Assembly (NCBI GenBank): GCA_001936135.1
Contig: CP012818.1
Span: 1,116,001 to 1,180,000, forward strand
DNA length: 64,000 bases
Direction of reading: 5' to 3'
DNA from: Saccharomycopsis fibuligera x Saccharomycopsis cf. fibuligera
Lineage: Eukaryota > Ascomycota > Saccharomycetes > Ascoideales > Saccharomycopsidaceae
The notes beneath the pieces were generated by a model. That model saw only the letters and a program-made list of their open reading frames with translations. It had not been told where the DNA came from and did not search any database. Position numbers and translations under genes: made by a program. This document shows, one piece after another, positions 19,805-30,988 of the stretch (positions are counted from its first letter, which is position 1; each line of letters begins with the position of its first letter).

Positions 19805-22153
19805 CTATACTAAATCAACATCATAATCATCAACATCAGGAGGAGATCTAACCTGCTGTTCATCAATGTCCATAATATCATTAAAAGCTTCATCCTCATC
19901 TTCATCAATAACGTTTTCGTCCGGTGGCAAATTTGGATTTCCTGGAATAACTGATCCTGGCCCTTTATAAACACTCTTCTTGTAAGTACCAACATAATGT
20001 TGTTCTTGATCAATCATACTTGGATCTACATAAGTAAAACCATTAAAATTTGCTTGTAAACTAGGACTTAATGGGGTAGATATCACTCTATTTTTATTTC
20101 CCAATGCAGATCCTGTATTCTGGGTAAATTCAGGATCAAAATTTGAGGTGTCCAAATCGCCTGAAACATGTGGTCTAAATGGAGGTGGGATTTTCTTTTG
20201 AACTAATAATTCCCAATCGACATCAGCAAAAAATGGATGAGCTTTTAATTCTTTAGCATCATTTTGTGACCCCAAACGATGATTTGGATTTCTATTCAAT
20301 AGTCCTTTAACGAAAGATCTGCCAGCTGGTGAAAGTGCATCTTTTGGAAATTTCACTTTACCATAAGCAATATTTCTATACATTTGTTGCACCGTGTCAG
20401 CATAAAATGGTGACCACCCACAACACATTTCGAAAATCAACACTCCCAAAGACCAAAAATCAACCATTTTATTATAACCGTTTTCGTCAAGTAAAATTTC
20501 TGGGGCTAAATATTCAGTAGTACCACAAAACGTCTTGGCGGTATCTTCATTAGTTAAATTGAGCTTCGAGAGGCCAAAATCACAAAGAGCAATGTGCCCA
20601 TTTGCATCAAGCAAAATGTTTTCTGGTTTTAAGTCTCTATAAATAACTCCTTGTTCATGTAGATGTTCCAAAGCACAAACCAATTCAGCAATATAAAATT
20701 TAGTTCTTTCTTCACCAAATTTCCGATCCTTTTGTAAATGGAAAAACAATTCACCACCTGCCATATAGTCAAAGATAAAGTATAAATCTGACTGAGTTTG
20801 AAAAGTAAATTTCAACGGCACAATAAACGGACTCTTAGCAGCAATTAAGATGTTTCTCTCGCCAAAAGTGTGAGCAATTTCCTTCTTGCGAGCAATATAT
20901 TTCTTGTCTAACACTTTCATAGCATAAATTCTGCCGTTGTCTCTTTTTTTAACCTGAAAAACTTCACCAAATGTGCCTTTACCCAACATCTTGATTGGCT
21001 CAAAATCATCAGGAGTGTAATGTCTCTTTTTGATTGAGTTGAAATGGTATTGAATCTCAATTTTTCCTCTAGCCTGTTCATATTCATTACGAGGCAGCAA
21101 ATTATACCATCCTGCATGCACCTTTGATGAAATCGTATCTGGTTTTAACGACACTTTTCCCAAAAATGCTTCATTAACTCCATCATAAACACATATTTCA
21201 AGTTCCGAGCTAGCACCGATGACATCAAATGTGGCTTCATGTTGCCATTTAGGATTAGATGCGTCAATATTTGTAGAAGAAGTATGCAAAAATTGGTTTG
21301 ATGATTGTCTAGAGTAGATTGGACGATGTGATTTTTGAATTCTGATAGCTTGTGGCTGGGCCCCCATGAAATGAGCACCAGCATTCGAGTCATGCTGGTC
21401 AACTTTCTCGTTTTCTCTTGGACCCTTTGTGATAGCTTCAGCAGTTTCATAAGTGCACACCACATACGGTTTCGAGTTAGGGGTAACATTTAAGCCTTGC
21501 GCTCTTATAATCGTGACCTTCAATACCCCACGAGGGATATCTGGTTCTTCGGTCTCGACTTTGACGGCAGCAGTGGCGATTGGTTGAGGTGAGGATTGTG
21601 TTCTGTTACCACTGAACTGAGGAAAAAACTTGTTTGCGTCTGGTTGCAAATATTGTGATTGTGTCTGGTTTTGCTGCTGTTGTTGTTGTTGCTGCTGCTG
21701 GAGATATTGCTGCTGGTGCTGGTGCTGGTGCTGCTGTTGTTGTTGATGCTGTTGATGCTGCTGCAGATTTTGATACTGCTGCTGCTGCAGGACCTGGTGT
21801 AACTGATTAGACAAGTAAAAGTCTGGGACGTTGCCGGTATTTTGTATATTTTGGCCATCAATGTTGTTGGAACCGCCAATGAAAGAACCGTTAATAGATG
21901 TTTGGCCATAAGCATTTGATGTGGTTATTGCAGTTGTAGATGGTGGCGAGATAACGGATACGGGAAATTTTGAGGATCCTAAGGATGGATTCATTGAACT
22001 CATGGAAGAGAGAGACTGGTTCAAGTCTCTTTGCTGATGGCTATGGTAATTGTTATTGCTATTATTGGCTTCATTGTTGCTGTTGTTAGAGTCGTTGCTG
22101 TTGCTACTGTCCTGGGAGTTCTTGTTAAAGGAAAAGAAACTAGAAAGCGCCAT
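19805..22153 (-). CDS. SCH9: AGC protein kinase Sch9 (S6K/Akt-like, TORC1 substrate)
   Basis: 782 residues. Sch9 is the TORC1-controlled AGC kinase that drives ribosome production and growth and limits lifespan. Order: a disordered Asn/Ser-rich and Gln/His-rich N-terminus (1-200); a C2 domain at about 208-375 (GVLKVTIIRAQGLNV, then WQHEATFDVIG and ELEICVYD); the kinase domain at about 384-645 with GKGTFGEVF, catalytic Lys413, YRDLKPEN (Asp507), DFG (Asp525) and T-loop TFCGTTEYLAPE (Thr541, the Pkh/PDK1 site). The C-tail has the turn-motif region VISTPLSPS (about 690-698) and hydrophobic motif FNGFTY (about 703-708), the TORC1-type sites. The C2-plus-kinase layout is specific to Sch9. The gene has an ATG start followed by a short hydrophobic-Ser stretch, and no intron. 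Its upstream region is unusually long (5 kb). Confidence 0.97.
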   Translation of the reverse strand: MALSSFFSFNKNSQDSSNSNDSNNSNNEANNSNNNYHSHQQRDLNQSLSSMSSMNPSLGSSKFPVSVISPPSTTAITTSNAYGQTSINGSFIGGSNNIDGQNIQNTGNVPDFYLSNQLHQVLQQQQYQNLQQHQQHQQQQQHQHQHQQQYLQQQQQQQQQQNQTQSQYLQPDANKFFPQFSGNRTQSSPQPIATAAVKVETEEPDIPRGVLKVTIIRAQGLNVTPNSKPYVVCTYETAEAITKGPRENEKVDQHDSNAGAHFMGAQPQAIRIQKSHRPIYSRQSSNQFLHTSSTNIDASNPKWQHEATFDVIGASSELEICVYDGVNEAFLGKVSLKPDTISSKVHAGWYNLLPRNEYEQARGKIEIQYHFNSIKKRHYTPDDFEPIKMLGKGTFGEVFQVKKRDNGRIYAMKVLDKKYIARKKEIAHTFGERNILIAAKSPFIVPLKFTFQTQSDLYFIFDYMAGGELFFHLQKDRKFGEERTKFYIAELVCALEHLHEQGVIYRDLKPENILLDANGHIALCDFGLSKLNLTNEDTAKTFCGTTEYLAPEILLDENGYNKMVDFWSLGVLIFEMCCGWSPFYADTVQQMYRNIAYGKVKFPKDALSPAGRSFVKGLLNRNPNHRLGSQNDAKELKAHPFFADVDWELLVQKKIPPPFRPHVSGDLDTSNFDPEFTQNTGSALGNKNRVISTPLSPSLQANFNGFTYVDPSMIDQEQHYVGTYKKSVYKGPGSVIPGNPNLPPDENVIDEDEDEAFNDIMDIDEQQVRSPPDVDDYDVDLV

Positions 22154-22446
22154 AGTGAGCAGCAGAATAAGTGGTTGAAATGGGAGTCTGCGAGTAGGAG
22201 AAAGATTGTTTTTTTATGGGTTTAGATAAATGCCGAGTAACCCCTGGGAGGACCTTTGAGTCGTCGAGCAGGATCAGGATAGGAATGGAATGTTGATGAT
22301 AGAGTACTACGGAGATGAATGGCCAGGGATGAGAGACTCAAAGGAAGGAATTTTGTAGACTTCTTAGGCAGCGGAAAAAGAAATGGGAGAAGCAGAAAAA
22401 ACAGAAATTTTTAGCGCCAGAAAAAATAAAGAAAAAACAAAAAAAA

Positions 22447-22478
<32 letters not shown>

Positions 22479-25400
22479 CAGAGTAACGTGGAAAAGCAGG
22501 AGAACGGACTAGCGCTAACGTGTGCGATGGAAGCAGGTAACGGTTCTTGAGGAGGAGCACAGGAAGAGAGAAGAGAAAGAAACAAGAAGAGAGCCTATGC
22601 TGTGTACAGGGGTAGTCAGAGTAAGATCGAGATTACTGAGATCTTGTTGAGTACAACAGTCTCTATCTAGATTCGCAATAATAACGGCGAAGAGAATTAT
22701 TCTAAGGCGGCGAGAAGCCTGGCTGCGTTTCTTTTCTTTTTCTGTTTCTTTTATTTTTTCGCAGGGAGCGAGGAGCTTACAGTTGGCACTGAGACAGTCG
22801 GTGGTGGACTCACAACAATAACAGACAGCCACAGGGCAAGAGTTGCGGGTGCAGTATGCTGTATATATGTGCTGACCAAGACAAGCTTTGGCGATTGCAA
22901 GCCCTGCTAGAGATACAGACAGCAGAGATCGGGTGATGACAGAGTACTACTTGCGGTATAGTAGTCTGAACCTGTAGCATTCATTAGCAGATGGATGCTG
23001 TTTGCAATTGGCGATAAGAAAAGTAAAAGTAGAACGTGGAAACTGGCGCAAAAGAAAAAGAAAAAGAGGCGGCTATGCATTATTTACATTATGCTGCTGC
23101 TGGATGCTTCATAACACATAAGCTCAGATTGTTACATGCTACAATCACTTTCTATTGCATCATGTTTGCGTGAGATAGCAGAGACTTGTGGTGCATGATC
23201 ACAACACACACGCATACAACAGCCTCCACATGCATGGCATACCCCTGATCATGAAATAAGAAATACGAACCGTAAAGTATGGAATATCGAACATGATTCA
23301 TGGAGTACACGACAACCCATCTGCCTATCCACACCAAGCTCTGCAAACAAAAAGCAGCTGCGGAGTTTGGATGCTCAGCGACGAGTACTAAGCTATGTGC
23401 CTCCGTCGCGTTGATAGGCTGCCCAGTGCGCCAAGATATCATGAACTGGTTGGAGACAACCTGTGATTGGCGGATAAAGTCTTTCTCTCCAAAAAACCCA
23501 TGCTTTTTGTTTCCGTTTTTGCCCACACCCTCGTTCGGCGAGGACACGACACTCGGCAACCAATGCCAGTAGATACAGGGAGCTCAGGGAGCTCAGGTGA
23601 CTGGCGGACTGACGGACTGACTGACTGTAAGGCCGGGATGTATGAGACATAATGTTCCGCTAGCGACGCAATTGTCTGGCGGGAGAGCATCGCAATTAAA
23701 AGGCCTGTAGTCAACGGCAACCAGCAAATAAACATTCCCAGTGCAAGGGTATTTATTGCCATATGGTGAAGCGGGGCCAAACTCCCAGCACAGTCTTTCC
23801 TTGGTTCACCTCAGCGAGAGCAAGCTCCGGCCTGCCTGGAAAGACGCTTTGTCGCCGGTGTGTCGCCGGTGTGTCGCCGCTTCCCGTTGGCTGGCCTGCC
23901 CCAAATACATGTGGGCTACAGTGAATCAGTGAGGCCCGAACCTTGGCTGATTGCCCTTTCATCAATTGACAACCGCACGCCAACGCATACGGGCTGCGAT
24001 AGACCCCGATATTAAAATTCAATTTTGCAGCAGCCTGAAATATCACATGCGTGCGGTGCATGTAACGGTATGTACGCTGCTGTGTGCCGAAAGCACAGCA
24101 CAAAATGAAACTGACTTCAATGGAGAAAATACTGGCCAGAAAGTGTAACACAAAACCAAAAAACGCTGACAAAAAGTTCCAGCGGGAGACTTACGAGTTT
24201 CTTGATGTTTCGCGGAGACCACGACGTCTGTCTGAATCTGGCTGCTGCGCTTTTGTGTCCGCCGTAGACTGCGGTGTAGGTATGCCTGGCCAGCTGCCTG
24301 GCCGGCTACTGGGGGGAGGGGGCTATGGAAGGCAGAAGGCAGAAGGCAGGGAAGAAACCCCCCACCCCACCACACCCCACCACACCCCCAGAAGCAAGGA
24401 GCCAAAGAAGAGGAGCAGGAGGAGCAGGAGCGGCAACAGCCGCTACGCTGCGTCTTTTCCCCATACCAACGCCAAGCGTGCGTGGGGCCACTCCGGCTTG
24501 CGGGCTCGCTATAGTCATACAGCGGTCGACTTTTGGACGAGGCAGACAGACCCAGCGGCAGACAAGAGCTTTGTGTACGAGACCTGGATATGCTTTCCAG
24601 CGAAAATCGGGGCGCTGTGTATATAGCAAGGTGTGTGTGTATGTGCGCCGGTTGTAGGCGCGTGTAGCCAGCAAACCGGTTACCGAACTGGGAAGGAAAT
24701 TTGCGGGAGGGCAGCAGCGCACAAAAGCGACAAGCGGGCCCCTCCAAAGCCTTCTGAACCACAAGTGGTAGGCAGACTGCAGCAGCCGCCACGGCCCGCG
24801 GCAGACTCGATACTGAGCCGGTTGGGCCAGCTGAGCCAGCTGAGCCAGCTCAGAACAAGAGGACAGTCTACGTATGGAAAATGTTGAGATAGCATGCAGT
24901 CTCGCCGGAAGCTTAGCGAACCGAAAGCAGAGCCAACGGCGACTCCGTGCTGGGTGTGCCTGAATGAACGTGTAGGTGCGAGTGAATGCATGTCACATCT
25001 GTGGCTGGTATTTTTACCAGCAACACCGGCTGCGACCAGGACGTTAACAGCCGACGGCGTTAGCATGTGGAGGAGGAGGAGCTGCTGCTGCTGCTGCTGC
25101 TGCTGATGCCCAAGCTGCTGCCCAAGCTGCTGCCAGCAGGGAACAGCTGTCGATGGCGGTATCAAACTAGCCCGCCAGAGTGATATGCATATTGCGGCGA
25201 TCTTCAACGGGGATGAAAGCGAAGCGAAAGGGAGGCAAACGACGGAGCACACGGCCCAGCGCAGTTGGGGCCAATTAGCTGGCAGGAAGCTCTGATATAC
25301 GTGAGAACCAGGAATCGTAAAAGTTTTTACATGCAAGCTGTTCTCTGTCAGCAGGTGCGGTTGCGATCTACACCACCCCTGGGGTTGCCGATTTTGCCCA

Positions 25401-26649
25401 CTTTTACTATAGTGGTACTACTGTTCGGACGAAGCCAAACATGAACGCTCCCCGAAACTGTGCTTGTCCTGCGGCCGTGAACTGGGTTATGGCTGGCTGG
25501 CATCCGACGAGCTTTTGGAGAGGACGAGAATAAGGTTTAAGGAAGGAAACACAATACCGATGGAACAAAGTTAGAGGGCCGGAGATCAGCTTCACGTACA
25601 AGCCCGCAAGCGCGCCGGCGACTTCCTTATTCTGTGACCAGGGAAAGCCAGGTCCTCATGTTATTCCGCTTGGCTTTAGGGCTTTCAGCTTCTGTGCTAC
25701 TACTGTTCCAGTCGCGTTTCTTGCTGCTGCAAGCGGTGCCCATGCGGTCAACGGAAAACAATAAGCAAGCACGCCAGCAAATTAAAACAAAAAAAAAAGT
25801 AAAACAAAAATAAGTAAGTGTTCGCTTAGACTCTACTGACCGTTATTTGGTCTGCATAAGCATTTAAGTGTAAATTTACGAGACGAGGAACGGAGATTGG
25901 CAACCGCAACGATGGGCGTTGCCGGCAAACTCAGTGGCAGAGTCGAGCGACGGCGTGACGGCGTGACGGCGTGTTGGCGAGCTGAAAGTGCGACAACTGA
26001 TAGGAAAGCGGCCAACCAGCAGGCTGCCAAACCGTTAGCAGCCACGAAAAGAAAACGGAATTTTGCAAACGTTCCAAGATTGGGGACGACCTGGGAAACC
26101 GCATGCCGCAGGCTTGACCACACCGTAACGAGCAAGAACAGCAAAGATGGAGGGCACAATTCCTCTTTACTCCCACCTTTGAAATGCCTATGGCCGGCTA
26201 TGCACCGTTGCGGTAATTGGTGGTCGCTGCACATTAATCTGTGGATTGATCACCAGCCAGTTGACTGATTCTACAATTGTGCCTCTAAGCGAAGGTGGCT
26301 TCCGCACGGGTGTCTCAGATTTTTCACCCAGCGCTGACTGAAAGAGAAAAAATAAGAGAAAAAACATTTGAGCGCGCTCCACTCAATCAATTTATTCACT
26401 CATTGTCTTATTGTCTTAATTGAAGACTCCCACAGACGCACTTTTACTTTTTTTCTGTTTAATTTTTCTATTTTTTTATTTTTTTTATTTTTATTTTTAT
26501 TTTCCACTGTTGTCTTGATTTTTTTGCTTCCAATTTTCTATTCCTTCCATTTCCCCAAGTTTGTCTGGACCAGGTTTTACTTTTTTTGTTGGCATATTGT
26601 CGTTTCTAAACTTTATTTTCCGCTGCAATCAGCGCTGCCTAATTTGTCT

Positions 26650-26650
<1 letters not shown>

Positions 26651-26691
<41 letters not shown>
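26651..26691. repeat. Tetranucleotide repeat (CTGT)10
   Basis: About ten perfect copies of CTGT inside the pyrimidine-rich stretch, about 470 bases before the C2H2 start codon. Confidence 0.95.
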
Positions 26692-26694
<3 letters not shown>

Positions 26695-26863
26695 GTTTAA
26701 GCCATTACCTCTGTGTGTGTGTGTCTGTTTGATGTTCTGCCTTCGTTGCGTTGTTGCTGCCCAATTTTTGAAACCTTCTTCCGCTAATCTGCTCATTTGC
26801 AAAGTGTTTTAGTTTTTACTTTTCCTTTTCTTTTCCTCGCCAACCGTTATATCCCATCCCGCA

Positions 26864-26871
26864 TATATAAA
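26864..26871 (+). promoter_or_regulatory. TATA box (TATATAAA) for the C2H2 gene
   Basis: A match to TATAWAWR, 293 bases before the ATG and followed by a CT-rich stretch suitable for transcription starts. It would give a 5' leader of roughly 200-250 bases. Inferred from sequence only. Confidence 0.45.
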
Positions 26872-27163
26872 CTCGTCGTCTTCTCCAATTTTCTCAGTCT
26901 TTTTTTCCACTCTGTATTTGTTATCGCTAAACCACACCACAGAAGAATCGAAAAACAAAAAAAACCGTTATTCAACATCAGTTGTTAATCTCTGTCCAGC
27001 TGAGGTCTTGCTACTCAACCAACAATTCTGATACTGCACTGACTTGCTTCTTTTTCTTGCTAGATCTTACTACAGCTGCTGCTCGTTTTACTATCTTTAT
27101 CCATCTTCGACACTGCATACATAGGCCGCTAAAGTCGCAACACACGATAACTCAAAGCTCATA

Positions 27164-27487
27164 ATGGGAGGCAAAGAAAGATTAAGATGCGCTTACTGTC
27201 CATACACCACCCTCCATCATGACTACATTGTCCAGCACAGCCTTGAGCAGCACATTTGTCAAGTGATGTGTTATGGATGCCTTAGTAAAAGTTTCTATAG
27301 CCTCAGAGATCTCAAGGACCATATCCAAAGAAAACACCCACAGGACCCAAGAGCTTGGGGCACGTACCAGTTCTACAGCGATAAACAAAGAAGAACATTT
27401 TTGTATTTTGGCAGGGACGTTGTCACTGGGAAATCAAGACAATATAGTTTTGTGTCCCAGGATGCGGTGAACGAGTGCCATGGTTGA
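27164..27487 (+). CDS. Small protein with two C2H2 zinc fingers
   Basis: 107 residues from the first ATG. Two C2H2 units follow each other: Cys9, Cys12, His25, His30 (C-x2-C-x12-H-x4-H) and Cys36, Cys39, His53, His58 (C-x2-C-x13-H-x4-H). The linker is only five residues and contains an extra Cys32; it is not the TGEKP type. The rest (DPRAWGTYQFYSDKQRRTF onward) is basic and aromatic with no known motif. Both fingers keep hydrophobic core residues, codon use is ordinary, and a TATA box and CT-rich leader lie upstream, so the gene looks real. No second DNA-binding or activation region is present, so it may act by pairing with another protein or RNA. It stands alone in about 8.8 kb. No family name can be given. 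Confidence 0.75.
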   Translation: MGGKERLRCAYCPYTTLHHDYIVQHSLEQHICQVMCYGCLSKSFYSLRDLKDHIQRKHPQDPRAWGTYQFYSDKQRRTFLYFGRDVVTGKSRQYSFVSQDAVNECHG

Positions 27488-29007
27488 TTGGTTTGTGTAT
27501 ATGTCGCTGTTTCTCACTTCAGTTGCGATTTTTATACTCATTGGCGCTACCAGCATCGCTTGTGTTTTCTGCATTCTGTTGCGCAATAAAGCGCTATACT
27601 ATTTCGCTTTGCGGTGGTGGATACTGTTAACCTGAAAGCCCGGTGCGTGCACTATTCACATTGCCTGAGAATTATCTTCACTATATTATTATTTTTTACC
27701 GCTACAAAAGTATCATTTTTTTATTTTCAACGCTCATTGTTGTTTCTAATTGCTAATTAATTCTCTCTCTCTGCGGCTGACATGGGGTCCCTGGCGAAAC
27801 TTATACTCTACATTTCTTATATTATATTGCCGACTCCACTGCCCAGATTTCACGTATTTTTGTTTCCAGTTTCTTTGATATGTTTAAGTGTGCTGTTTTT
27901 TTTTTCTTACGCCTTTTTTTGTTAATTATCTCGACTCATGAACATACTGTTATGCTTTGTATTTCAACTTATAATATAGCTTTTTATAACACTAAAGACA
28001 ACTTACGATGATATCTTACAATATAGCATGCTTTTCTTTTTTTTCTTTTACCAGCCAATCGTTGCACTATCCTGTAGATGAATATTCACAAAAACGCTTC
28101 GCCGAACAAGACCTCTATTAAGCATTTGCTGCTGTGAATAACCAAGTGCAGCCTAGTTTAAACACCTCGGGGCCAGACAATGTAAGGCAAAACTTTCTAA
28201 ACTAAATCCAGAACTGAATCACTTCCCTGGCTAGAACATCCGCTTCTTTATGCCTCGGCAAAATTTGTCAAATTGGTAAATACGACATGCGTAAGTCTCA
28301 CAGAAAAGAGCAAAAAGCTCATTACTGACAAGACAAATAGACAAACATATTGCCAGCTCCAGCTACTCACAAAAACTTAATTATTGTGTATCCAAGACAG
28401 TTCAACCATGACAAATAAGTCAAAGACAATAACGAATATTGGCTTTGAGTAAAGGCAATGGAGCCCGAGACCTATACGCACTTCTATAATGTAGTGCGGC
28501 GGCTTTCGCGCCTTGCACCGATTGATCTGAGATCTAAGGTCTAAAGCATGAGTATGTCTGGTTGGCGCAAAGATACATCATGGTGGCCACTTCTCCTAAA
28601 GAAATCAGGGTGAAGGTGGTTTTATTAAAGGCAAATTCACAAGCCATTACACTATTTTGGTATCCAGAGACTTCAGAAAAGATACCTTATACACTAAGGT
28701 GTTCGTTGAGACAGATCTTTACTACACGTCAAGGCAGGCTTGTAGGAGCGAGCTCTCTTGGAAAATCAATCAGTCGCACTTTTTTTTTTTTGAAGCCGTA
28801 CCAATGCGCTGTGGAAAGACAAAGTATGAGGCAAAATACATATGCAATCAGTTATTCATTCATTAAACAAGCATATCTTACGAAAGCAAAACTTTTGTTT
28901 GCTTCGTAATATTCCGAAAATTATACCTCCCAGTATTTCTCACGTACGCCGTTGTCGTCGTCGTCGTCATCATCACCATCATCGTGTCCGACAATCTCAA
29001 ACCGACG

Positions 29008-29008
<1 letters not shown>

Positions 29009-29038
<30 letters not shown>
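29009..29038. repeat. Homopolymer T30
   Basis: 30 uninterrupted T on the plus strand in the gene-poor region. Confidence 0.95.
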
Positions 29039-29039
<1 letters not shown>

Positions 29040-29529
29040 ACCTATAAAGCAGTAAGAAAAAATTTTTTTTTTTGAGTTTGTGCGCTAAAGCACGGAAAAA
29101 ACGTCGTTAACGTTGGTTTGCAGCATGCGTAGTTCTGCTTCCAGCATACTGTCTAACAGCTGGCTTTTTCGAGCGACGGAAAGAAACACTATGGTTTCCA
29201 TTTTAGGAAATAATTGCCTACCGGAAATGGAATCTCTCAACTGCTTGTTATAACGGTACTGTTGTCTTACGCCTCATATATACACGTATTTTCAGCACAG
29301 CACTGCAGTGTTTTTGGCATACTTGAGAAATGTTACAGAAAGCATACTCACAAACGTGCACAAATTCAGGAAAGCCACACTTGCCCATTTTTGAGGCGCT
29401 ATTAGTTTTCTTTTTAAGGTGTGCTTGGCATTTGTTGCTTCCTGTGGTGTGGACCGTTATGGTACTTTTTGGCATGTCTTAGAGAAACGTTTGTCGTGCT
29501 TTTTACTTTTGCCTTTCTGCACTTCTAAA

Positions 29530-29530
<1 letters not shown>

Positions 29531-29568
<38 letters not shown>
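29531..29568. repeat. Homopolymer A38
   Basis: 38 uninterrupted A, then G and A8, in the gene-poor region about 500 bases after the T30 run. Confidence 0.95.
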
Positions 29569-29570
<2 letters not shown>

Positions 29571-30977
29571 AAAAAAAACCAACAGAAAAACGACGACCCA
29601 ACTAACTCAAAGGACTAGAAAGCATTCAATTTGTAGCAAAATCAACTATTCATGTAATGTACTGGTGACCAGGGCTTGCACACTCCCAAAATAATTGCTA
29701 TCTTGCTTTAGATCTTAACAGTAAGTGCGGAACTTTTTCACATAATAGAAAGATGACGTATGCACAGTGGGTTCTCGTCATGCATGCTGCGTTTCGAAGT
29801 CGTAACTTGACGTACTTTCTCTTCAAGTCTTTTTCGTTTAAAAACACCCTAGCTCTTTTATTTACACGATAAAATTCATATTGTGTCCAAACTTTCCCGC
29901 CCCATTTCCTTTATTTCTGTGTTGAGATATGTTTAATTGAGGCAGGTGGACCATCCTTTATAATATCAGTGTCGATTCATCGGTGGCCAACTTTGGGCAA
30001 GCCGTGCTGGTGCTTGCCTCGAAATTTCTACTGTGTGCGATTGATTGTTGTGGTGTGGGAAAATAGGCACACATGTCTCAGCAAAGAGACTACTTTACCG
30101 AAATATATGGAACCTCAAAGTTAATGTTATTATATTTGCTACTATGTGTCCCATGCAATGGCATCTCGAACATTCTGCACGATCTTGCTGATAATGTCTC
30201 TACGATTCCACAGCGATTATTGCCATTCAAAAACATTGTTGGGCCGAAATGCGGTCCAATGCAAGGTAACAGCAGACTGCACTATAAAAGGAATAGGAAA
30301 TACTAGCGAGTCTTTATCAGCTTTTATTGACACCGAGCGATACTGCTTTTGCTTAAGAGCAGCCAGTCTCTGTATTGAAACTAGTTCACTTATAACTATG
30401 CTAATGTCTTACCAGTTTTTGCTTAAAAGATTGCCCCTTGAGCCACTCTGCTTGTTAGAATATACGAACAAGTGTATGGACAAATAAAGTTGTAGTAAAT
30501 ACTTTTCAATGTAACTTAGACTACCACAAATAATAGGTATATGTTTCATGTGGTTCGAATAACTTCCATCAGCTTGAAGCTCAAAAGTGCAGGTTTAAGG
30601 TACTAATTGTACTCTACAAAAATATTTTTTGTATCACAATGAACACTAAAAGGTTATGAGCGTAAATAGTTTTAATGTTACTCTATAACCGCTCTAGTTT
30701 CGACGAAAATGAGTGTTTCTATATAAAAAAAATACTTAACATTCCCAAGGAAAAGTAAAATTTCGCGCAATGTTTTTATCTTTATTTTAGATGTTGTCGG
30801 CTCTTTTTATATATTCCATGTATCTTTACATGCTGGCGTTGGGCCCGGGCAGGCGGTTCCTATCGCATTGCAGATCGATTGAAAAACAAAAAGCAGAACA
30901 AAGCGGCGCTGGGGGTTATCTATAAACCTTTATTATCTTATATGCCTGTCAAGCTAATGTTCAACTCTCACTTACCC

Positions 30978-30986
30978 ATGTATTGA
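30978..30986 (+). promoter_or_regulatory. Two-codon upstream open reading frame before VPS34
   Basis: ATG TAT TGA ends two bases before the VPS34 ATG. If the transcript starts upstream, scanning ribosomes would meet this minimal uORF first. Confidence 0.45.
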
Positions 30987-30988
30987 TC

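Larger units (their letters stand above)
22154..27163. other. 5-kb gene-poor region between divergent SCH9 and the C2H2 gene, GC-rich in the middle
   Basis: No convincing protein gene is seen. Open frames of 110-250 codons at 23.1-25.3 kb overlap each other on both strands, are expected from the GC-rich composition, and show no domain. The SCH9-proximal part holds an A30 run (22448-22477). Bases 22,800-26,300 are visibly GC-rich and contain short tandem repeats: an 11-base repeat near 23865, CCAGCTGAG units near 24829-24852, a CTG run at 25078-25106, and GACGGCGT units near 25951. From 26,400 the plus strand turns pyrimidine-rich and leads into the C2H2 gene. It may be a large shared control region. 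Confidence 0.5.
27488..30988. other. 3.5-kb gene-poor region between the C2H2 gene and VPS34
   Basis: The first 450 bases are T-rich and look like the 3' region of the C2H2 gene. Further on there is a CGT/CAT trinucleotide repeat (28948-28984), T30 (29009-29038) and A38 (29531-29568). Short frames at 28577-28909 and 30073-30487 have no recognisable content. No tRNA, snRNA or rRNA signature was found. A long non-coding RNA or a centromere cannot be excluded by eye. Confidence 0.5.

Noticed and set aside
23752-25336. Overlapping open frames of 110-250 codons on both strands
   Set aside because: They overlap each other in several frames, have no recognisable domain, and are expected where GC content lowers stop-codon frequency.
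28577-28909. About 110-codon frame in the gene-poor region
   Set aside because: No domain, contains a T-run read as Phe, and has no supporting promoter signal.
30073-30487. Short overlapping frames upstream of VPS34
   Set aside because: Two phases of similar length with unremarkable sequence. No evidence for a gene.
22154-30988. Point centromere in the gene desert
   Set aside because: No CDEI, AT-rich CDEII and CDEIII (TTCCGAA with proper spacing) array was found. A regional centromere cannot be judged by eye.
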